Source: Halomonas colorata (lineage in GTDB: Bacteria; Pseudomonadota; Gammaproteobacteria; Pseudomonadales; Halomonadaceae). Taken from it: 64,000 bases of DNA. The notes under the pieces were generated by a model that saw nothing but the letters and a program-made list of their open reading frames with translations, was not told the DNA's origin and did no database searches. Where the stretch lies: the NCBI RefSeq assembly GCF_014897985.1, contig NZ_JABUZA010000009.1, positions 1 to 64,000 of the forward strand, read 5' to 3'. Shown in pieces: positions 18,171-28,083 of the stretch. Both the position numbers and the translations under genes were made by a program. Each line of letters begins with the position of its first letter. Positions within the stretch are counted from its first letter, which is position 1.

Positions 18171-19484
18171 CTAAGCGTAAAGATCAACTCGGCCATCAAG
18201 CGTTATAGAATGATTTTCCGCCGCAGGCGTCACTGAGTCACTGTCCGCTTCGGAGACGCCACCGCTGCCATTTGAAGTGGCTGAATTGCCGTTTTGGGCA
18301 AAGGCTTGCTCATTGGAGCTATGCTGTTCGCCAACGGACGTTTCTCCTAATGAAATGCCCTGCTCCGCAAGCGCTTCACGTAGCTGAGGTATCGCTTGCT
18401 CAATAACCTGACGAACCTGCATATGAGACGCCAAGAAATGCGCCTGCGTGCCCTGCTCACTTACTTTTAAAGTGATCGAAAGAGGACCAAGCTCCGCCGG
18501 ATGCAGTTGCATTTTCACCTGTTGCTCTCCACCGCGCTGAGCGAACTGCACAAGCTGTTGGCCAAGCTGCGCAGGCCAGGCGGGGCTGTTAACAGACGTG
18601 CCTATTGAAGCCTGTGCGGTGGGAACTCCCGGTGCTGCTATGGAGGAGGTATTGCCAAGTGCTGTGTGCCCTGACAGTGCCGTGGCTATTGGGCTTGCGC
18701 GTAACGATGGATCGCGATCTTCAAGGACAGACAACATGGCCTGACTATCTGCCTGCGTTGCGGGTGCCAGCGCTCCAAGTTGTGTCAGAAATTCTTGGCC
18801 GTTTACCGGCGCAGTGGTCTGATTTGGCGAGCCAGCTGGAGTGGCATGAAGGAGGGGCGGCGGGCCCTGATTAAACGCGCTCTGGCTATTCATTAATTGA
18901 GTCGGTGCAGCAGATGTTTGAAGAGCAACGCTATTCTGAGGCGCCGCCAACAAGATGCTTAATGCGCTAATCAGTTGGTCAGCGTGCTCTTCGCTAAGGC
19001 TTGCAAGCGACTCTGTAAGCCCCGATGCTTGGTCGGCTTGATGACGTATGCCGAGTGCGCCCAGAAGCTCTGCAACTTGATCCTCACCCAGGTTGAGCTG
19101 TTGGATAAGCGTTTCCAGCGTCGGGGTTTTCTCAAGCTGTGCGTCAGCAGCCGGTATCTCGGCGAACAAGGCAACCAGGTCCATGCGGGCTGCAATTTCA
19201 TCAAGCGGTGTCAACCCCTCGCCCGCATAGCTTTCCCCTGATAATAGCGAGGCAAGTGATTGTTCGCTAAATTCAAAGCCAAGTGCTTGCAACGGTTGAG
19301 CTGTTATAGCGGCTGGATCGCTGGTCTGATGCGTTTGAGAAGCGTTTGACGGCGCGTTGGCAGCTTGAGAAAGCGCCTGGCGAAAGGCGCCTTGAGACGA
19401 TTCCAAGGTACTGTATAACGTCTGCTTGGTTACCGAGGAGGCACCTTGGCTTTGAGCCCCCGAAAGCAATAATTGTATATTCAT
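18171..19484 (-). CDS. fliK: FliK, hook-length control protein
   Basis: Molecular ruler and export-specificity switch trigger. The long N-terminal part is rich in Q, A, S and T and of low complexity. The C-terminal ~110 residues form the Flg_hook domain (VKMQLHPAELGPLSITLKVSEQG, QVRQVIEQAIPQLREALAEQGI). Start set at ATG 19484 with GAGGA seven bases upstream, giving 437 aa. Follows fliJ by 19 bases. A second FliK-like gene is present at 28906. Confidence 0.94.
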   Translation of the reverse strand: MNIQLLLSGAQSQGASSVTKQTLYSTLESSQGAFRQALSQAANAPSNASQTHQTSDPAAITAQPLQALGFEFSEQSLASLLSGESYAGEGLTPLDEIAARMDLVALFAEIPAADAQLEKTPTLETLIQQLNLGEDQVAELLGALGIRHQADQASGLTESLASLSEEHADQLISALSILLAAPQNSVALQTSAAPTQLMNSQSAFNQGPPPLLHATPAGSPNQTTAPVNGQEFLTQLGALAPATQADSQAMLSVLEDRDPSLRASPIATALSGHTALGNTSSIAAPGVPTAQASIGTSVNSPAWPAQLGQQLVQFAQRGGEQQVKMQLHPAELGPLSITLKVSEQGTQAHFLASHMQVRQVIEQAIPQLREALAEQGISLGETSVGEQHSSNEQAFAQNGNSATSNGSGGVSEADSDSVTPAAENHSITLDGRVDLYA

Positions 19485-19503
19485 ATACCGTTCCTCGGCG
19501 CCG

Positions 19504-19956
19504 CTAATGCGGTTTCTCATTGCGCTGGCGAGCCAAGCGGCCCGTCACCAGATCATCGTTGGTTTTTTGCTCATGGCGCTCAAGGCGGCGGTGCTCTTCT
19601 GATAGCCGACGCGTCGCCAGTGTATCGTAGGAGGAGAGTTTACGCTGCTCTTGCTGCCAGTGTTGCTGGCTCTGCTGGACACGCTGTTGTTGAGCAATTA
19701 ACGCTTGGCGGGCACGGCTTAATGCCGCATCAAGCGAGGCTAAAAACTGCTGATAATTGTACATCGTGGCAGGGTCGATACCCTCGCTCATCGCCTTTTG
19801 CAATCGCTCGGCATATTCGGCGCGATACTGGCTAAGTGATTGTAACTGAGAGGCGGTCTGCTGCTCAGTTTGTCGTTCATGGGCAAGCAGTTTACCTGCT
19901 TGGTCGCGGGCATCTTTGGCTAAGCCCGTTAACATTTCGAGTTGCGAATGGCTCAT
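19504..19956 (-). CDS. fliJ: FliJ, export chaperone and stalk protein
   Basis: Coiled-coil protein of 150 residues, extremely rich in Q, E, R and L, with the FliJ pattern ([49 protein letters not shown]). Acts as the central stalk of the FliI ATPase ring. Overlaps fliI by 4 bases. Confidence 0.93.
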   Translation of the reverse strand: MSHSQLEMLTGLAKDARDQAGKLLAHERQTEQQTASQLQSLSQYRAEYAERLQKAMSEGIDPATMYNYQQFLASLDAALSRARQALIAQQQRVQQSQQHWQQEQRKLSSYDTLATRRLSEEHRRLERHEQKTNDDLVTGRLARQRNEKPH

Positions 19957-21347
19957 GTGCGGCCTCCCACCACGGCATGCAGTGCTTGGTGTGAGTCTTC
20001 AAGCGTTGCACACTCATCAATATTTTGTTGAAGAAAACGCTCCAGCGCGGGAAAAAGATTCACCGCTTCGTCAAGTCTTGGGTCGTGTCCTGGACTGTAA
20101 GCACCAACGCTAATCAGGTCGCGATTGCGCTGATAGCGGGAAAACATCTGCTTGAAAACGCGGGCCTCTTGTAGCTGCTCTTGTGTCGTAATCGCCGTCA
20201 TGGCGCGACTGATCGAAGCCTCGATATCAATCGCTGGGTAATGGCCGGCTTCGGCTAAACCGCGTGATAACACAATATGACCATCCAAAATCGCCCGGGC
20301 CGAGTCGGCAATCGGATCCTGTTGGTCATCGCCTTCGGTAAGAACGGTATAAAAAGCTGTAATCGAGCCACCGCCGCGCTCAGCATTGCCGGCCCGTTCA
20401 ACAAGGCCTGGCAGCTTGGCAAACACGGAAGGCGGATAGCCCTTTGTCGCGGGAGGCTCACCAATAGCGAGAGCAATTTCACGCTGGGCCATGGCGTAAC
20501 GTGTTAATGAGTCCATAATTAGCAGCACATTGCGGCCGGCATCACGAAAGCCTTCGGCAAGGCGCGTTGCATAAGCTGCCCCTTGTAGCCGCTGAAGTGG
20601 CGAGGTATCCGCTGGCGCGGCCACTACAACCGAGCGACGACGGCCTTCAGGCCCTAAAATATGATCAATAAAATCTTGTACTTCTCGGCCACGCTCACCG
20701 ATTAGCCCGACAACAATCACATCGGCTTTGGTATAACGTGCCATCATGCCTAACAGCACCGATTTACCTACCCCCGAGCCTGCAAAAAGCCCCATTCGCT
20801 GGCCACGGCCGACGCTTAAAAGCGCATTGATTGCGCGAATGCCCACATCAATCTGATCCTCAATAGGCGCTCGTGATAGCGGATTAAGGGGGGCTGAGCT
20901 AAGCGTGGCATGGGGCACATCTTCAAGGCCCTCGCGGTCATCCAGCGGATTACCGTTACCGTCTAATACACGACCCAGCAGTTCATCGCCAATGGGAAAG
21001 CGTCGTGCACTGTGGCCACTTCCATCTCCCAGGGGAGAGACCCGGGCACCGGGCATTAATCCCGAAATCTCTTCCAATGGCATTAAAAACAGCTTATCGC
21101 CTGCGAACCCAACGACTTCAGCTTCTGCATGTTTATGGCTATCGGTCAGGCGGCCGTCCGGCCCAGGGAGCTCGATACGACAAGCGCTTCCGACGGCCAC
21201 ACGTAACCCGACTACCTCAATGACCATCCCTGTCGCTCGCGTTACGCGGCCGCTGCTGCGATGGCATGGCAAATGGCTTACCCGCTGTGTGGTACGGCGG
21301 ATGGCTTTATGCCAGCGATGCTGGTGAGGGCAGGTGGAGTCATTCAT
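19953..21347 (-). CDS. fliI: FliI, flagellar export ATPase
   Basis: F1-beta-like ATPase that unfolds and delivers export substrates. Walker [10 protein letters not shown] and Walker [14 protein letters not shown] are intact, with the neighbouring [18 protein letters not shown] block. 464 residues, as expected (E. coli 457). The N-terminal ~25 residues are His/Arg-rich. It follows fliH by 14 bases. Confidence 0.98.
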   Translation of the reverse strand: MNDSTCPHQHRWHKAIRRTTQRVSHLPCHRSSGRVTRATGMVIEVVGLRVAVGSACRIELPGPDGRLTDSHKHAEAEVVGFAGDKLFLMPLEEISGLMPGARVSPLGDGSGHSARRFPIGDELLGRVLDGNGNPLDDREGLEDVPHATLSSAPLNPLSRAPIEDQIDVGIRAINALLSVGRGQRMGLFAGSGVGKSVLLGMMARYTKADVIVVGLIGERGREVQDFIDHILGPEGRRRSVVVAAPADTSPLQRLQGAAYATRLAEGFRDAGRNVLLIMDSLTRYAMAQREIALAIGEPPATKGYPPSVFAKLPGLVERAGNAERGGGSITAFYTVLTEGDDQQDPIADSARAILDGHIVLSRGLAEAGHYPAIDIEASISRAMTAITTQEQLQEARVFKQMFSRYQRNRDLISVGAYSPGHDPRLDEAVNLFPALERFLQQNIDECATLEDSHQALHAVVGGRT

Positions 21348-21361
21348 TACGTGTTCGCCTA

Positions 21362-22114
21362 TTAAGACGCAGTGTTAGATGAATGGCGCTTTCTAGCCTG
21401 CGACTGGATGGCATGCCAACGACTTTCAAAGGTTGCATCCAGCTCGCCTTGGGCGCTAGTAATTCGGCAGCCACCCCGAGCTAATTGATCGTCAGGCTGT
21501 AACTTCCAGCCGGCCGCGCTGAGCTCTGTGCCCAGATGCGTTTCTACCAAACTGTGATCGTCAGGGTTTAACCATAAGCGCTGCTGGCCCACCAGAGGCG
21601 GCTCGGTGTGTAAAAGCTCACGCACGATATTAAGTATCTGCTCGGGTGTTTCCTGTAAGGCTTTGCCTGCCAACTGCTTGCCTGTCGCTAGTGCGAGTTC
21701 AACAAGATCATGCGCGATAGTGTCGTCAATGCGTTCCAGTGCCTCTGAAAACTGCTTTGCCAGGGTATTCAAAGGCGCTATCGCTAAGCGAGATTGCTCT
21801 TGCAGTTCATCCTGGGCTTGCAAACGACCGTCTTCCAGACCTTTTGCCGTACCTTCTTCCATGCCTTGTTGAAAACCTGCCTGATAGCCGGCTTCTTCAG
21901 CCTCTTGGCGAAGACGCTCATAGAGTGCCTGACGCTCTTGCTGTTCGCGCTGATGAGCCTGCTCAGCCGCTTTTTGGGCGGCCAGCACTTTGCGTTGATG
22001 CGCGGTGGGGCCGCTGGTCGCTTGGTCGCTGCCTTGGTTGGAGGCGGGAAGCTCATCCATTTGCCAGCGCTGCCAGCTGCTATGGCGGTCAAATTCTGAC
22101 GACGAATTAGACAT
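21362..22114 (-). CDS. fliH: FliH, regulator of the export ATPase
   Basis: Binds FliI and the C ring. The middle is strongly coiled ([20 protein letters not shown]) and includes glycine-spaced GxxxG-like repeats ([21 protein letters not shown]) known in FliH. From ATG 22114, which has AGGAG nine bases upstream, it is 250 aa; an ATG at 22123 sits directly against the ribosome site and is less likely. The start overlaps the end of fliG. Confidence 0.92.
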   Translation of the reverse strand: MSNSSSEFDRHSSWQRWQMDELPASNQGSDQATSGPTAHQRKVLAAQKAAEQAHQREQQERQALYERLRQEAEEAGYQAGFQQGMEEGTAKGLEDGRLQAQDELQEQSRLAIAPLNTLAKQFSEALERIDDTIAHDLVELALATGKQLAGKALQETPEQILNIVRELLHTEPPLVGQQRLWLNPDDHSLVETHLGTELSAAGWKLQPDDQLARGGCRITSAQGELDATFESRWHAIQSQARKRHSSNTAS

Positions 22115-23114
22115 ACTCGTCATCTCCTCCGGCTAAGACGATTTCACCGGAATCAGCTAAGCGGCGCACCACTTGCAAGATTGCTTTTTGTTCCGTTTCG
22201 ACTTGTGAGACGCGTATTGGGCCGCGTGCTTCCATATCTTCGCGAACCAGGTCGGCAGCGCGCTGAGACATGTTGCGCAGGAACTTGTCGACCAGGGCTT
22301 CCTGAGCGCCTTTGAGCGCCACCACCAGAGAGTTGGTTTCGACTTCTTGCAGCACCATCTGTATAGCGCGGTTGTCCAGGTCGAGTAGGTTCTCGAAAAG
22401 GAACATTTCGTCGATAATTTTTTGGGCCAAGTCTTCGCTGTGGGCGCGAACGGTTTCGATAGCCGTCTCTTCTTGGGACGAGTTCATCAGGTTGAGAATC
22501 TCGGCCGCCGTTCTTACGCCGCCCATTTTGCTGCGTTTAAGGTTTTGTCCATCCAGCATGCTGGTTAGAACCTCGGTTAGCTCCTGCAAGGCTGCGGGCT
22601 GTACGCCACTAAATGTTGCAATACGCAGCACCACATCGTTGCGCAGTTTCTCTTCAAAAAATTCAAGAATATCGGCTGCTTGATGGCGGTCCAAATGGAT
22701 CAAGATAGTCGCGATGATCTGGGGGTGCTCATCGCGGATAAGCTCAGCCACCATGGAGGCTTCCATCAGGTTGAGCGCATCAATGCCTGAGTTGCCACCA
22801 GCGGTTTCTAATATGTCTTCAATCAGGCTAGAGGCGCGCTCGCTGCCCAGTGCTTTGGTAAGTACTGAGCGGATGTGTTCGCTAGAATTAAGGTTGAGCG
22901 CCACAAACTCTTCGGTTTCACGGTGGAATGCTTCAAGCACAGCCTTCATATCCTCATGGGATACTTGATTCAGGCGCGCCATCTCCATACTGATATCTTG
23001 TACTTCACTAGCATTTAGGTATTTGAAGACCTCCGCTGCACTGTCTTCGTCCAGCGCTAGGAGAAGGATGGCGCTCTTGCGAGCGCCTGTCATGTTAGCC
23101 GTTTCGCTACTCAT
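22107..23114 (-). CDS. fliG: FliG, rotor switch and torque protein
   Basis: C-ring protein contacting the stators. 335 residues. Domain order is normal: N-terminal FliF-binding domain ([21 protein letters not shown]), middle domain with the EHPQ motif ([16 protein letters not shown]), and the C-terminal torque helix with charged residues ([32 protein letters not shown]). Overlaps fliF by 8 bases. Confidence 0.98.
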   Translation of the reverse strand: MSSETANMTGARKSAILLLALDEDSAAEVFKYLNASEVQDISMEMARLNQVSHEDMKAVLEAFHRETEEFVALNLNSSEHIRSVLTKALGSERASSLIEDILETAGGNSGIDALNLMEASMVAELIRDEHPQIIATILIHLDRHQAADILEFFEEKLRNDVVLRIATFSGVQPAALQELTEVLTSMLDGQNLKRSKMGGVRTAAEILNLMNSSQEETAIETVRAHSEDLAQKIIDEMFLFENLLDLDNRAIQMVLQEVETNSLVVALKGAQEALVDKFLRNMSQRAADLVREDMEARGPIRVSQVETEQKAILQVVRRLADSGEIVLAGGDDEYV

Positions 23115-24861
23115 TATTATTCATCCAGCTACGAATGATCATGGCGACCATACGAGGATCTTCCTGAGCCATTTCGCGTAGGTCATTGAGATTATGTTCG
23201 TACAGTGATGTTTTACGACGACGCTTGGGTTTGTCGCTATAGGTATCGTCATCATCACCTTCCGCTTCATCGTCACTCTCATCGTCTTCATCGCCCACGC
23301 TGGTGCTAAGCGTACGACCAGGTGTCGCTGTAGGCGCCGTTACCGGGGGCTGTGTATAGCGCTTGATTAAGGGGCGCAGAATCAGTAGGTAAATCAACAG
23401 TGCCGCCAAGGCAACTAGCAAATAACGCCCTAGCGTACCTGCCATTGCAAGTGTCTCTGGCTGCTTCCACCATACAGTCTCAGTCATTTCCTCGCGGGTG
23501 TCGGCGAAGGGTGAGTTCACCACTTCAACCTGATCGCCACGTACTTGAGAAAATCCCATAGCCTGGCGTACCAAGCGCTCAATCTGAGCGACTTCAACAT
23601 CGGTTAACGCAACCCGTTCAAGCTCACCTTCGTCATTGATCACATCACGATAATTAACCACAACCGCCGCTGAAAGCCGCTCAATTTGGCCGAGTCGTTG
23701 CTGCACATGCTCAACGCTGCGGTCAACCTCATAGTTGACCACGTCTTCTTGACGCAGGCTGCGCAGTGCCTCCGGCGGCACCTCTTCCTCGCCTTCTTCA
23801 CCATCAGGCTGATTGATGGGAGAGGGGGCTGTGCCGGGTGGGGAGTTGCTTAATGCACCAGGAATTCCACTCGCTAAGGGATCATCACCATCGAAAGAGA
23901 GGCTAAGCTGGCGGCTACGTACGGCCGCTTCATTCGGGGGCTGGTTAGGGCCGTAGCGTTCCGAGGTTTGCTCGCGACGTGAAAAATCAATTTGCGCAGC
24001 AACCTGAGCGCGGACATTCGTACTGCCTAAAATGGGGGTAAGAATATGCTCGATGCGTCGCTGATAGGAGCGTTCGACTTCCGCTATATATTCAAGCTGA
24101 GTCCCATCAAGGTCACTCCCTCGCGTGGTATCAGCAGACAGCAGCCGACCGTTTTGATCGACGATCGTGACGTCTTGCGCGGCTAGTTCAGGCACGCTAC
24201 TGGAAACCATATGCACAATGGCACTTACTTGACCTTCACCCAGCACTCGGCCGGGTAGCAAGGTGAGTATGACCGAGGCTTTGGCTGGCTCGCGGTCACG
24301 AATAAACACAGACGGTTTGGCTAAAGAGAGGTGCACGCGAACGCGCTCGACTGGGCCGAGCGACTCCATCGAGCGGGCAAGCTCGCCTTCCAGACCGCGC
24401 TGGTAATTTACCTGCTCAGCAAACTGGCTAATGCCAAACGCTTGGGTATCCATTAACTCAAGGCCGACGTTGCCGCCCCGGGGCAAGCCCTGCTCGGCAA
24501 GCTGTAGCCTTAGTGTATGAATCTGATCGCTAGGCACAAGCAGCGCCTGGCCGCCTGCGCTAAACTGATAGGGCACGGCGCGGCTATCAAGTTCGGCAAT
24601 AATCCGTCCGCCATCGGCTTCATTAAGATTGCTGTAGAGAACGCGGTATTCTGGGCTACTTGCCCACATGAAAAGTGCTGCCACCACGGCAATTGAAGCA
24701 GCCCCTGCGATCAGTAGAATGACCAATGGGTTACCGCGTAACTGTTTTAGCAAGCGCTCAGTCGGTGAAGAACTTTTTGCGTCGCTGTCTGTTGAGTTAC
24801 TACGGGAGGCACTTTGTGTCGTGTTACTTTGACGGCCTGCCGTTGCACCAATTTCACTCAT
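23107..24861 (-). CDS. fliF: FliF, MS-ring protein
   Basis: Inner-membrane MS ring on which the basal body is built. From ATG 24861 with GGAGG five bases upstream it is 584 aa; longer in-frame starts lack a ribosome site. Two transmembrane helices (about 45-65, [21 protein letters not shown]; and about 475-495) enclose the periplasmic ring-building domains ([18 protein letters not shown]). The C-terminal tail is acidic ([14 protein letters not shown]) then basic, and ends with the FliG-binding helix [14 protein letters not shown]. Divergent from fliE. Confidence 0.97.
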   Translation of the reverse strand: MSEIGATAGRQSNTTQSASRSNSTDSDAKSSSPTERLLKQLRGNPLVILLIAGAASIAVVAALFMWASSPEYRVLYSNLNEADGGRIIAELDSRAVPYQFSAGGQALLVPSDQIHTLRLQLAEQGLPRGGNVGLELMDTQAFGISQFAEQVNYQRGLEGELARSMESLGPVERVRVHLSLAKPSVFIRDREPAKASVILTLLPGRVLGEGQVSAIVHMVSSSVPELAAQDVTIVDQNGRLLSADTTRGSDLDGTQLEYIAEVERSYQRRIEHILTPILGSTNVRAQVAAQIDFSRREQTSERYGPNQPPNEAAVRSRQLSLSFDGDDPLASGIPGALSNSPPGTAPSPINQPDGEEGEEEVPPEALRSLRQEDVVNYEVDRSVEHVQQRLGQIERLSAAVVVNYRDVINDEGELERVALTDVEVAQIERLVRQAMGFSQVRGDQVEVVNSPFADTREEMTETVWWKQPETLAMAGTLGRYLLVALAALLIYLLILRPLIKRYTQPPVTAPTATPGRTLSTSVGDEDDESDDEAEGDDDDTYSDKPKRRRKTSLYEHNLNDLREMAQEDPRMVAMIIRSWMNNNE

Positions 24862-24976
24862 GCATCCCTCCATAGGGGTAAGCAAAACAGGTGTCGGCCC
24901 AGGCGCATCACCAAAGAAGGCATAGGCTATATCCGTCAATCGCGGTTATCCGCCAAGAGAATGGGGCGGAATTGTG

Positions 24977-24990
24977 ATGGGCGCCATTAT
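24977..24990. repeat. 14-bp repeat ATGGGCGCCATTAT, copy 1
   Basis: Exact 14-base sequence present once on each side of fliE (second copy at 25484-25497). It contains the palindrome GGCGCC. In the fliF-fliE intergenic region. Confidence 0.7.
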
Positions 24991-25116
24991 CCTGGGGTGT
25001 GTCGAGCATAAATGAACGAAAAGCTTGGCTTTTAGGGCGTATTTGTTCGTATGAGTGCGCTACCAGTAGTGGTAGGCTTTGCCCATTATTTCATTTAAAG
25101 CCGATGAGGCATGCCG

Positions 25117-25446
25117 ATGAGTACACCTGCTATCCAAGCAGCGCTTCAGCAAATGCAGGGGCTGGCCACGCAGGCGGCATCACAGCCGTTGAAGGGTACA
25201 CACGTCTCGACAGCCGTAGGGCAAGGTGGCTTTGGCAGCGAGTTACAAGCCTCAATTCAGCGCATTAACCGCCTTCAGAAAGCTGCCGATACGAAAGCCA
25301 TGGCCTTCCAGGCGGGTGAGCCGAATGTCGCATTAAACGACGTGATGGTGGATATGCAAAAAGCGAGCGTTGCTTTTCAAATGGGGCTGCAGGTGCGTAA
25401 CCGTCTGGTAACTGCCTATCGCGACGTTATGAATATGCAGGTGTAA
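25117..25446 (+). CDS. fliE: FliE, MS ring-rod junction protein
   Basis: Adapter between the MS ring and the rod, and the first exported rod component. 109 residues from ATG 25117, which has GAGG seven bases upstream; the ATG at 25111 is too close to that site. C-terminal block [32 protein letters not shown] is diagnostic. Transcribed divergently from fliF. Confidence 0.96.
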   Translation: MSTPAIQAALQQMQGLATQAASQPLKGTHVSTAVGQGGFGSELQASIQRINRLQKAADTKAMAFQAGEPNVALNDVMVDMQKASVAFQMGLQVRNRLVTAYRDVMNMQV

Positions 25447-25483
25447 CTGCCTGTAGCCTTAGCGTCTTTTAGCTCTCTTGAAA

Positions 25484-25497
25484 ATGGGCGCCATTAT
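25484..25497. repeat. 14-bp repeat ATGGGCGCCATTAT, copy 2
   Basis: Identical to 24977-24990 and in the same orientation, 38 bases after fliE and before the end of the convergent flaG gene. Confidence 0.7.
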
Positions 25498-25541
25498 AAA
25501 ACCATCGTATGGTGCTTGTTTAACGCTCGCTTTTCTCGCCC

Positions 25542-25907
25542 TTAGACCTCTAACGAGATAAGGCGGCCCTGTATTTCTTCTAGGCGTTCGGCAATGGCGA
25601 GTACTTCCTCCGCAGGAATCTGACGAATAACCTCCCCAGATTCGCGGTCAATTACGCGCGTCACAACCCGTGAAGATTCCTCGCTAACATCAAATTCTAG
25701 CCCATGAACGCGCATCGCCGTGTTAATGCGCTGGATGGGTTCAACCAGCTCGCCTGTTTTTATGCTCGTTTGATCTGCATCTGATAATAGTGATGAAGTG
25801 CTCGCTGTAGATAGCTGGTTTAGCGTGCTATCTAGGCGCTGTTGGGGCGTTAAGCGGTTTGGCGTTACTGCTAGTGCTGCTGTGGTATCGATGAGTGGTG
25901 GTGTCAT
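25542..25907 (-). CDS. flaG: FlaG family protein
   Basis: FlaG proteins are short and linked to filament length in polar flagella. This one has 121 residues: a disordered N-terminal half and the C-terminal FlaG domain (LEFDVSEESSRVVTRVIDRESGEVIRQIPAEEVL). In most genomes flaG lies between flagellin and fliD; here neither neighbour is present. A sigma-28 promoter lies about 110 bases upstream. Confidence 0.93.
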   Translation of the reverse strand: MTPPLIDTTAALAVTPNRLTPQQRLDSTLNQLSTASTSSLLSDADQTSIKTGELVEPIQRINTAMRVHGLEFDVSEESSRVVTRVIDRESGEVIRQIPAEEVLAIAERLEEIQGRLISLEV

Positions 25908-26015
25908 GTCGGTTATTTCCCATAAAGATAAGCGCTACTGTTAGCTACCTGCCGGTAGACTTTATTCGTTTGATGCATTATCAGCCCAGCGATCTTTTAT
26001 CGGACTTCACTCATA

Positions 26016-26042
26016 CCATCGGCCGGTTCGCCGTAAACTTTA
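26016..26042 (-). promoter_or_regulatory. Sigma-28 (FliA) promoter of flaG
   Basis: Read on the minus strand: TAAAGTTT, 11 bases, GCCGATGG. The -35 is perfect and the -10 has GCCGAT with two mismatches at the end. It lies in the 301-base space (25908-26208) between flaG and the divergent PilZ/HD gene. Confidence 0.82.
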
Positions 26043-26072
26043 TATGCGCCAAACTATGCTGAGAAATTGATG

Positions 26073-26090
26073 TGTAACGGTGCCGTTACA
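26073..26090. promoter_or_regulatory. 18-bp palindrome, possible operator
   Basis: TGTAACGG-TG-CCGTTACA, a perfect 8-bp inverted repeat with a 2-base centre. It lies about 120 bases before the PilZ/HD gene start and about 30 bases behind the flaG sigma-28 promoter, with a TTGATG just upstream. The symmetry suggests a dimeric regulator site; no regulator can be named. The rest of the 301-base intergenic region shows no further clear signal. Confidence 0.45.
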
Positions 26091-26208
26091 ATATCTGCGG
26101 TTACTAGAAAGCATCTGCTATGCTTCGCCGCGTGCAGTAGTTTTTTTGAATAAGAGTTTCCTTGCACAATAGGTTTCTATTAACGCGGTCGTAAAAAACG
26201 AGGCGAAC

Positions 26209-27897
26209 ATGCTAGCGCAGCAAGATGAGTATGAAACAATTGCCAGCTCAGTGGTGATTGAATCTCTGCTAAATACAATGATTGAAAATGGCGGTGTATC
26301 GCTTTGCATGGCTTCGCCTGAGGCCCGCGCTGAGCCTATTGTGCTTATGGAACAGCATGTAGATAAAGCACTGGTAATGGACTTATCTTCGGTCGACTAC
26401 TTGCTTGGTCGGTTACAAAGTGGTGAGACATTCTATCTGCAAGGCCAGACTCAGGGAAAAGTAGTTCGTACGCCGCTACTGGCGTTGACCGAGACACGTC
26501 ATTCCGGGGGGCGCTTTTTATGTTGCAGTGACTACCCCGAGACGATTGATGTGCTTCAGCGTCGCGAATCTTTTCGTGCTGAGCTGCGCATGGGGATGGC
26601 GGTAGCGGCTAGCGTATTTAGTGTGTTGGGTGAAACTGCGGTTGGCGAGTTGCGCGATATATCCCAAGAGGGATGTCAGCTGGAGCTGCCGATGACGGCT
26701 AGCGGTATATTAGCTGAAGCAGACGCTCCTCTTAAGCTTGCTCTTAGCTTTCCGGATGGCACTTATTTTGAAGGTCATGCCATTGCGCGCCACCAGAAGG
26801 TTGACTCAGAAAAGCATCTGCTGCGCGTCGGTTTTAAATTTTCGAATTTTACGGCAGAGCAAGAACGTCAGGTTTGGTATTTCGTATGTGAGATAGAGCG
26901 TGAAGCCGCTCGTTACCAAAAAGAAGTGCAGGAGGATCGGCAGCCATCGCCGCTCTTTGAGCAGCCCAAGAGACGTATAGGCAGTGAGGGGGTTGGGCGG
27001 CGCGATATAAAACATTATGCAACGCCGATGGCGCGTCGCCTGGTAAAGGTGGCTGCCTATCTTAATGCTCAACTGCTGCTTTTGCAGCAGGGGAGTGGGA
27101 TTGATGCCCAGCGATTATCGCGTAATGCTGACCGCGTGCTGGCGCTTCATGAAGAGGACCGTGAGGCGTTGTTATTTGCCTCGCGCTGCATGTCGCGTGA
27201 GCCTTTGCTAGTGCGCCATGGAATTGCCGTTGCGGTTCATCTACTCGACTTGGTAGGGGCAAATATGCCTCGCGAGGCACGTAAGGCAATTGTTGCCAGT
27301 GGCTTGATCCACGACTTGGGAAAGGTGTTGGTGCCCCAGGTTATCTTTAGAGCGCCAAGTTTTGAGGCCACTCACCGGCAAGCCATGAGCGAGCACGTCT
27401 CCTTGTTGATCGATCGCCTCCAGCATTGTCAGTGGCTATCGGCGAGTGTTGTTCAAGCGGTTATTGGTGGAATTAATGAGCGCCTGGATGGCAGTGGTTA
27501 TCCCGATGGCCTAAGCGGAGAAGATATTAACGAACTTGCCAAGGCCAGCGCGATTGTTGATGTGGTTGAAGCGATGCGCAGGGATCGTTCTGATCGTCCG
27601 GCTAAAACCACACAGCAGATTTATCGGCACCTTTTGGGGCATCCGCACCAATTCGACTTGCGCTGGATAAAACGTTATATCGAACACTTTAAAGCGTTGC
27701 CGGTTGGAGCGCTGGTGCGTTTTTCAAGCGAACAGCTAGCATGGGTGCTGCGCTTGGATGAGGCGGGGACGCCATTGGAGGTAGTGTTGACGCAGCAGGC
27801 AGTTCCTCCCATGCGTGATTCACTGGGTGGTTTGGTGCGTGGTGATGTGCGCGAGCGACTTGGAAAGCCGACACAAGAAGTGGCGGTCTCAACGTAA
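26209..27897 (+). CDS. YcgR/PilZ domain fused to an HD-GYP-like domain
   Basis: 562 residues, probably cytoplasmic. Residues ~1-110 resemble the YcgR N-terminal domain; ~112-235 form a PilZ domain with the cyclic-di-GMP residues intact (R118, R119, R123 in RRESFR, and D150-S152-G155 in DISQEG). Residues ~300-500 are an HD-GYP-like domain: HD pair 368-369 in LIHDLGK and DGSGYPDGL are present, but the HHE triplet that should precede it reads Ile-Asn-Glu (422-424). The missing metal histidines suggest weak or no phosphodiesterase activity. It occupies the place where fliD would be expected, so a role as a cyclic-di-GMP responsive flagellar brake or regulator is inferred. GAGG lies five bases before the ATG. 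Confidence 0.85.
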   Translation: MLAQQDEYETIASSVVIESLLNTMIENGGVSLCMASPEARAEPIVLMEQHVDKALVMDLSSVDYLLGRLQSGETFYLQGQTQGKVVRTPLLALTETRHSGGRFLCCSDYPETIDVLQRRESFRAELRMGMAVAASVFSVLGETAVGELRDISQEGCQLELPMTASGILAEADAPLKLALSFPDGTYFEGHAIARHQKVDSEKHLLRVGFKFSNFTAEQERQVWYFVCEIEREAARYQKEVQEDRQPSPLFEQPKRRIGSEGVGRRDIKHYATPMARRLVKVAAYLNAQLLLLQQGSGIDAQRLSRNADRVLALHEEDREALLFASRCMSREPLLVRHGIAVAVHLLDLVGANMPREARKAIVASGLIHDLGKVLVPQVIFRAPSFEATHRQAMSEHVSLLIDRLQHCQWLSASVVQAVIGGINERLDGSGYPDGLSGEDINELAKASAIVDVVEAMRRDRSDRPAKTTQQIYRHLLGHPHQFDLRWIKRYIEHFKALPVGALVRFSSEQLAWVLRLDEAGTPLEVVLTQQAVPPMRDSLGGLVRGDVRERLGKPTQEVAVST

Positions 27898-27952
27898 CGT
27901 AATTTTTTGATCAACATTAGCCATCGTTCAGCGAAAAAGTATGCTTAACCAT

Positions 27953-27979
27953 TAAAGTCTGGCTTGATGGCGCCGATAT
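27953..27979 (+). promoter_or_regulatory. Sigma-28 (FliA) promoter of fliST
   Basis: TAAAGTCT, 11 bases, GCCGATAT: one mismatch in the -35 and one in the -10 against TAAAGTTT-N11-GCCGATAA. It starts 55 bases after the PilZ/HD gene and about 105 bases before the fliS ATG, which also rules out longer fliS starts at 27964. Confidence 0.88.
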
Positions 27980-28083
27980 CTCTTATAGCTGAGCATAGCG
28001 TGCTCATATCGCATGATAAAAGACAGGTGGCAGTCCTTATATCGGTTATGCCAATGACTGCCACAAACAAGGAGTTCCAGCTA

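Noticed and set aside
24990..25012. Possible sigma-54 site (GG-N10-GC) before fliE
   Set aside because: Only the GG and GC doublets fit; the rest of TGGCAC-N5-TTGCA does not match, and FlhDC rather than sigma-54 control is indicated.
25095..25110. GCCGATGA before fliE as a sigma-28 -10 box
   Set aside because: No TAAAG-like -35 lies 11 bases upstream and fliE is an early gene.
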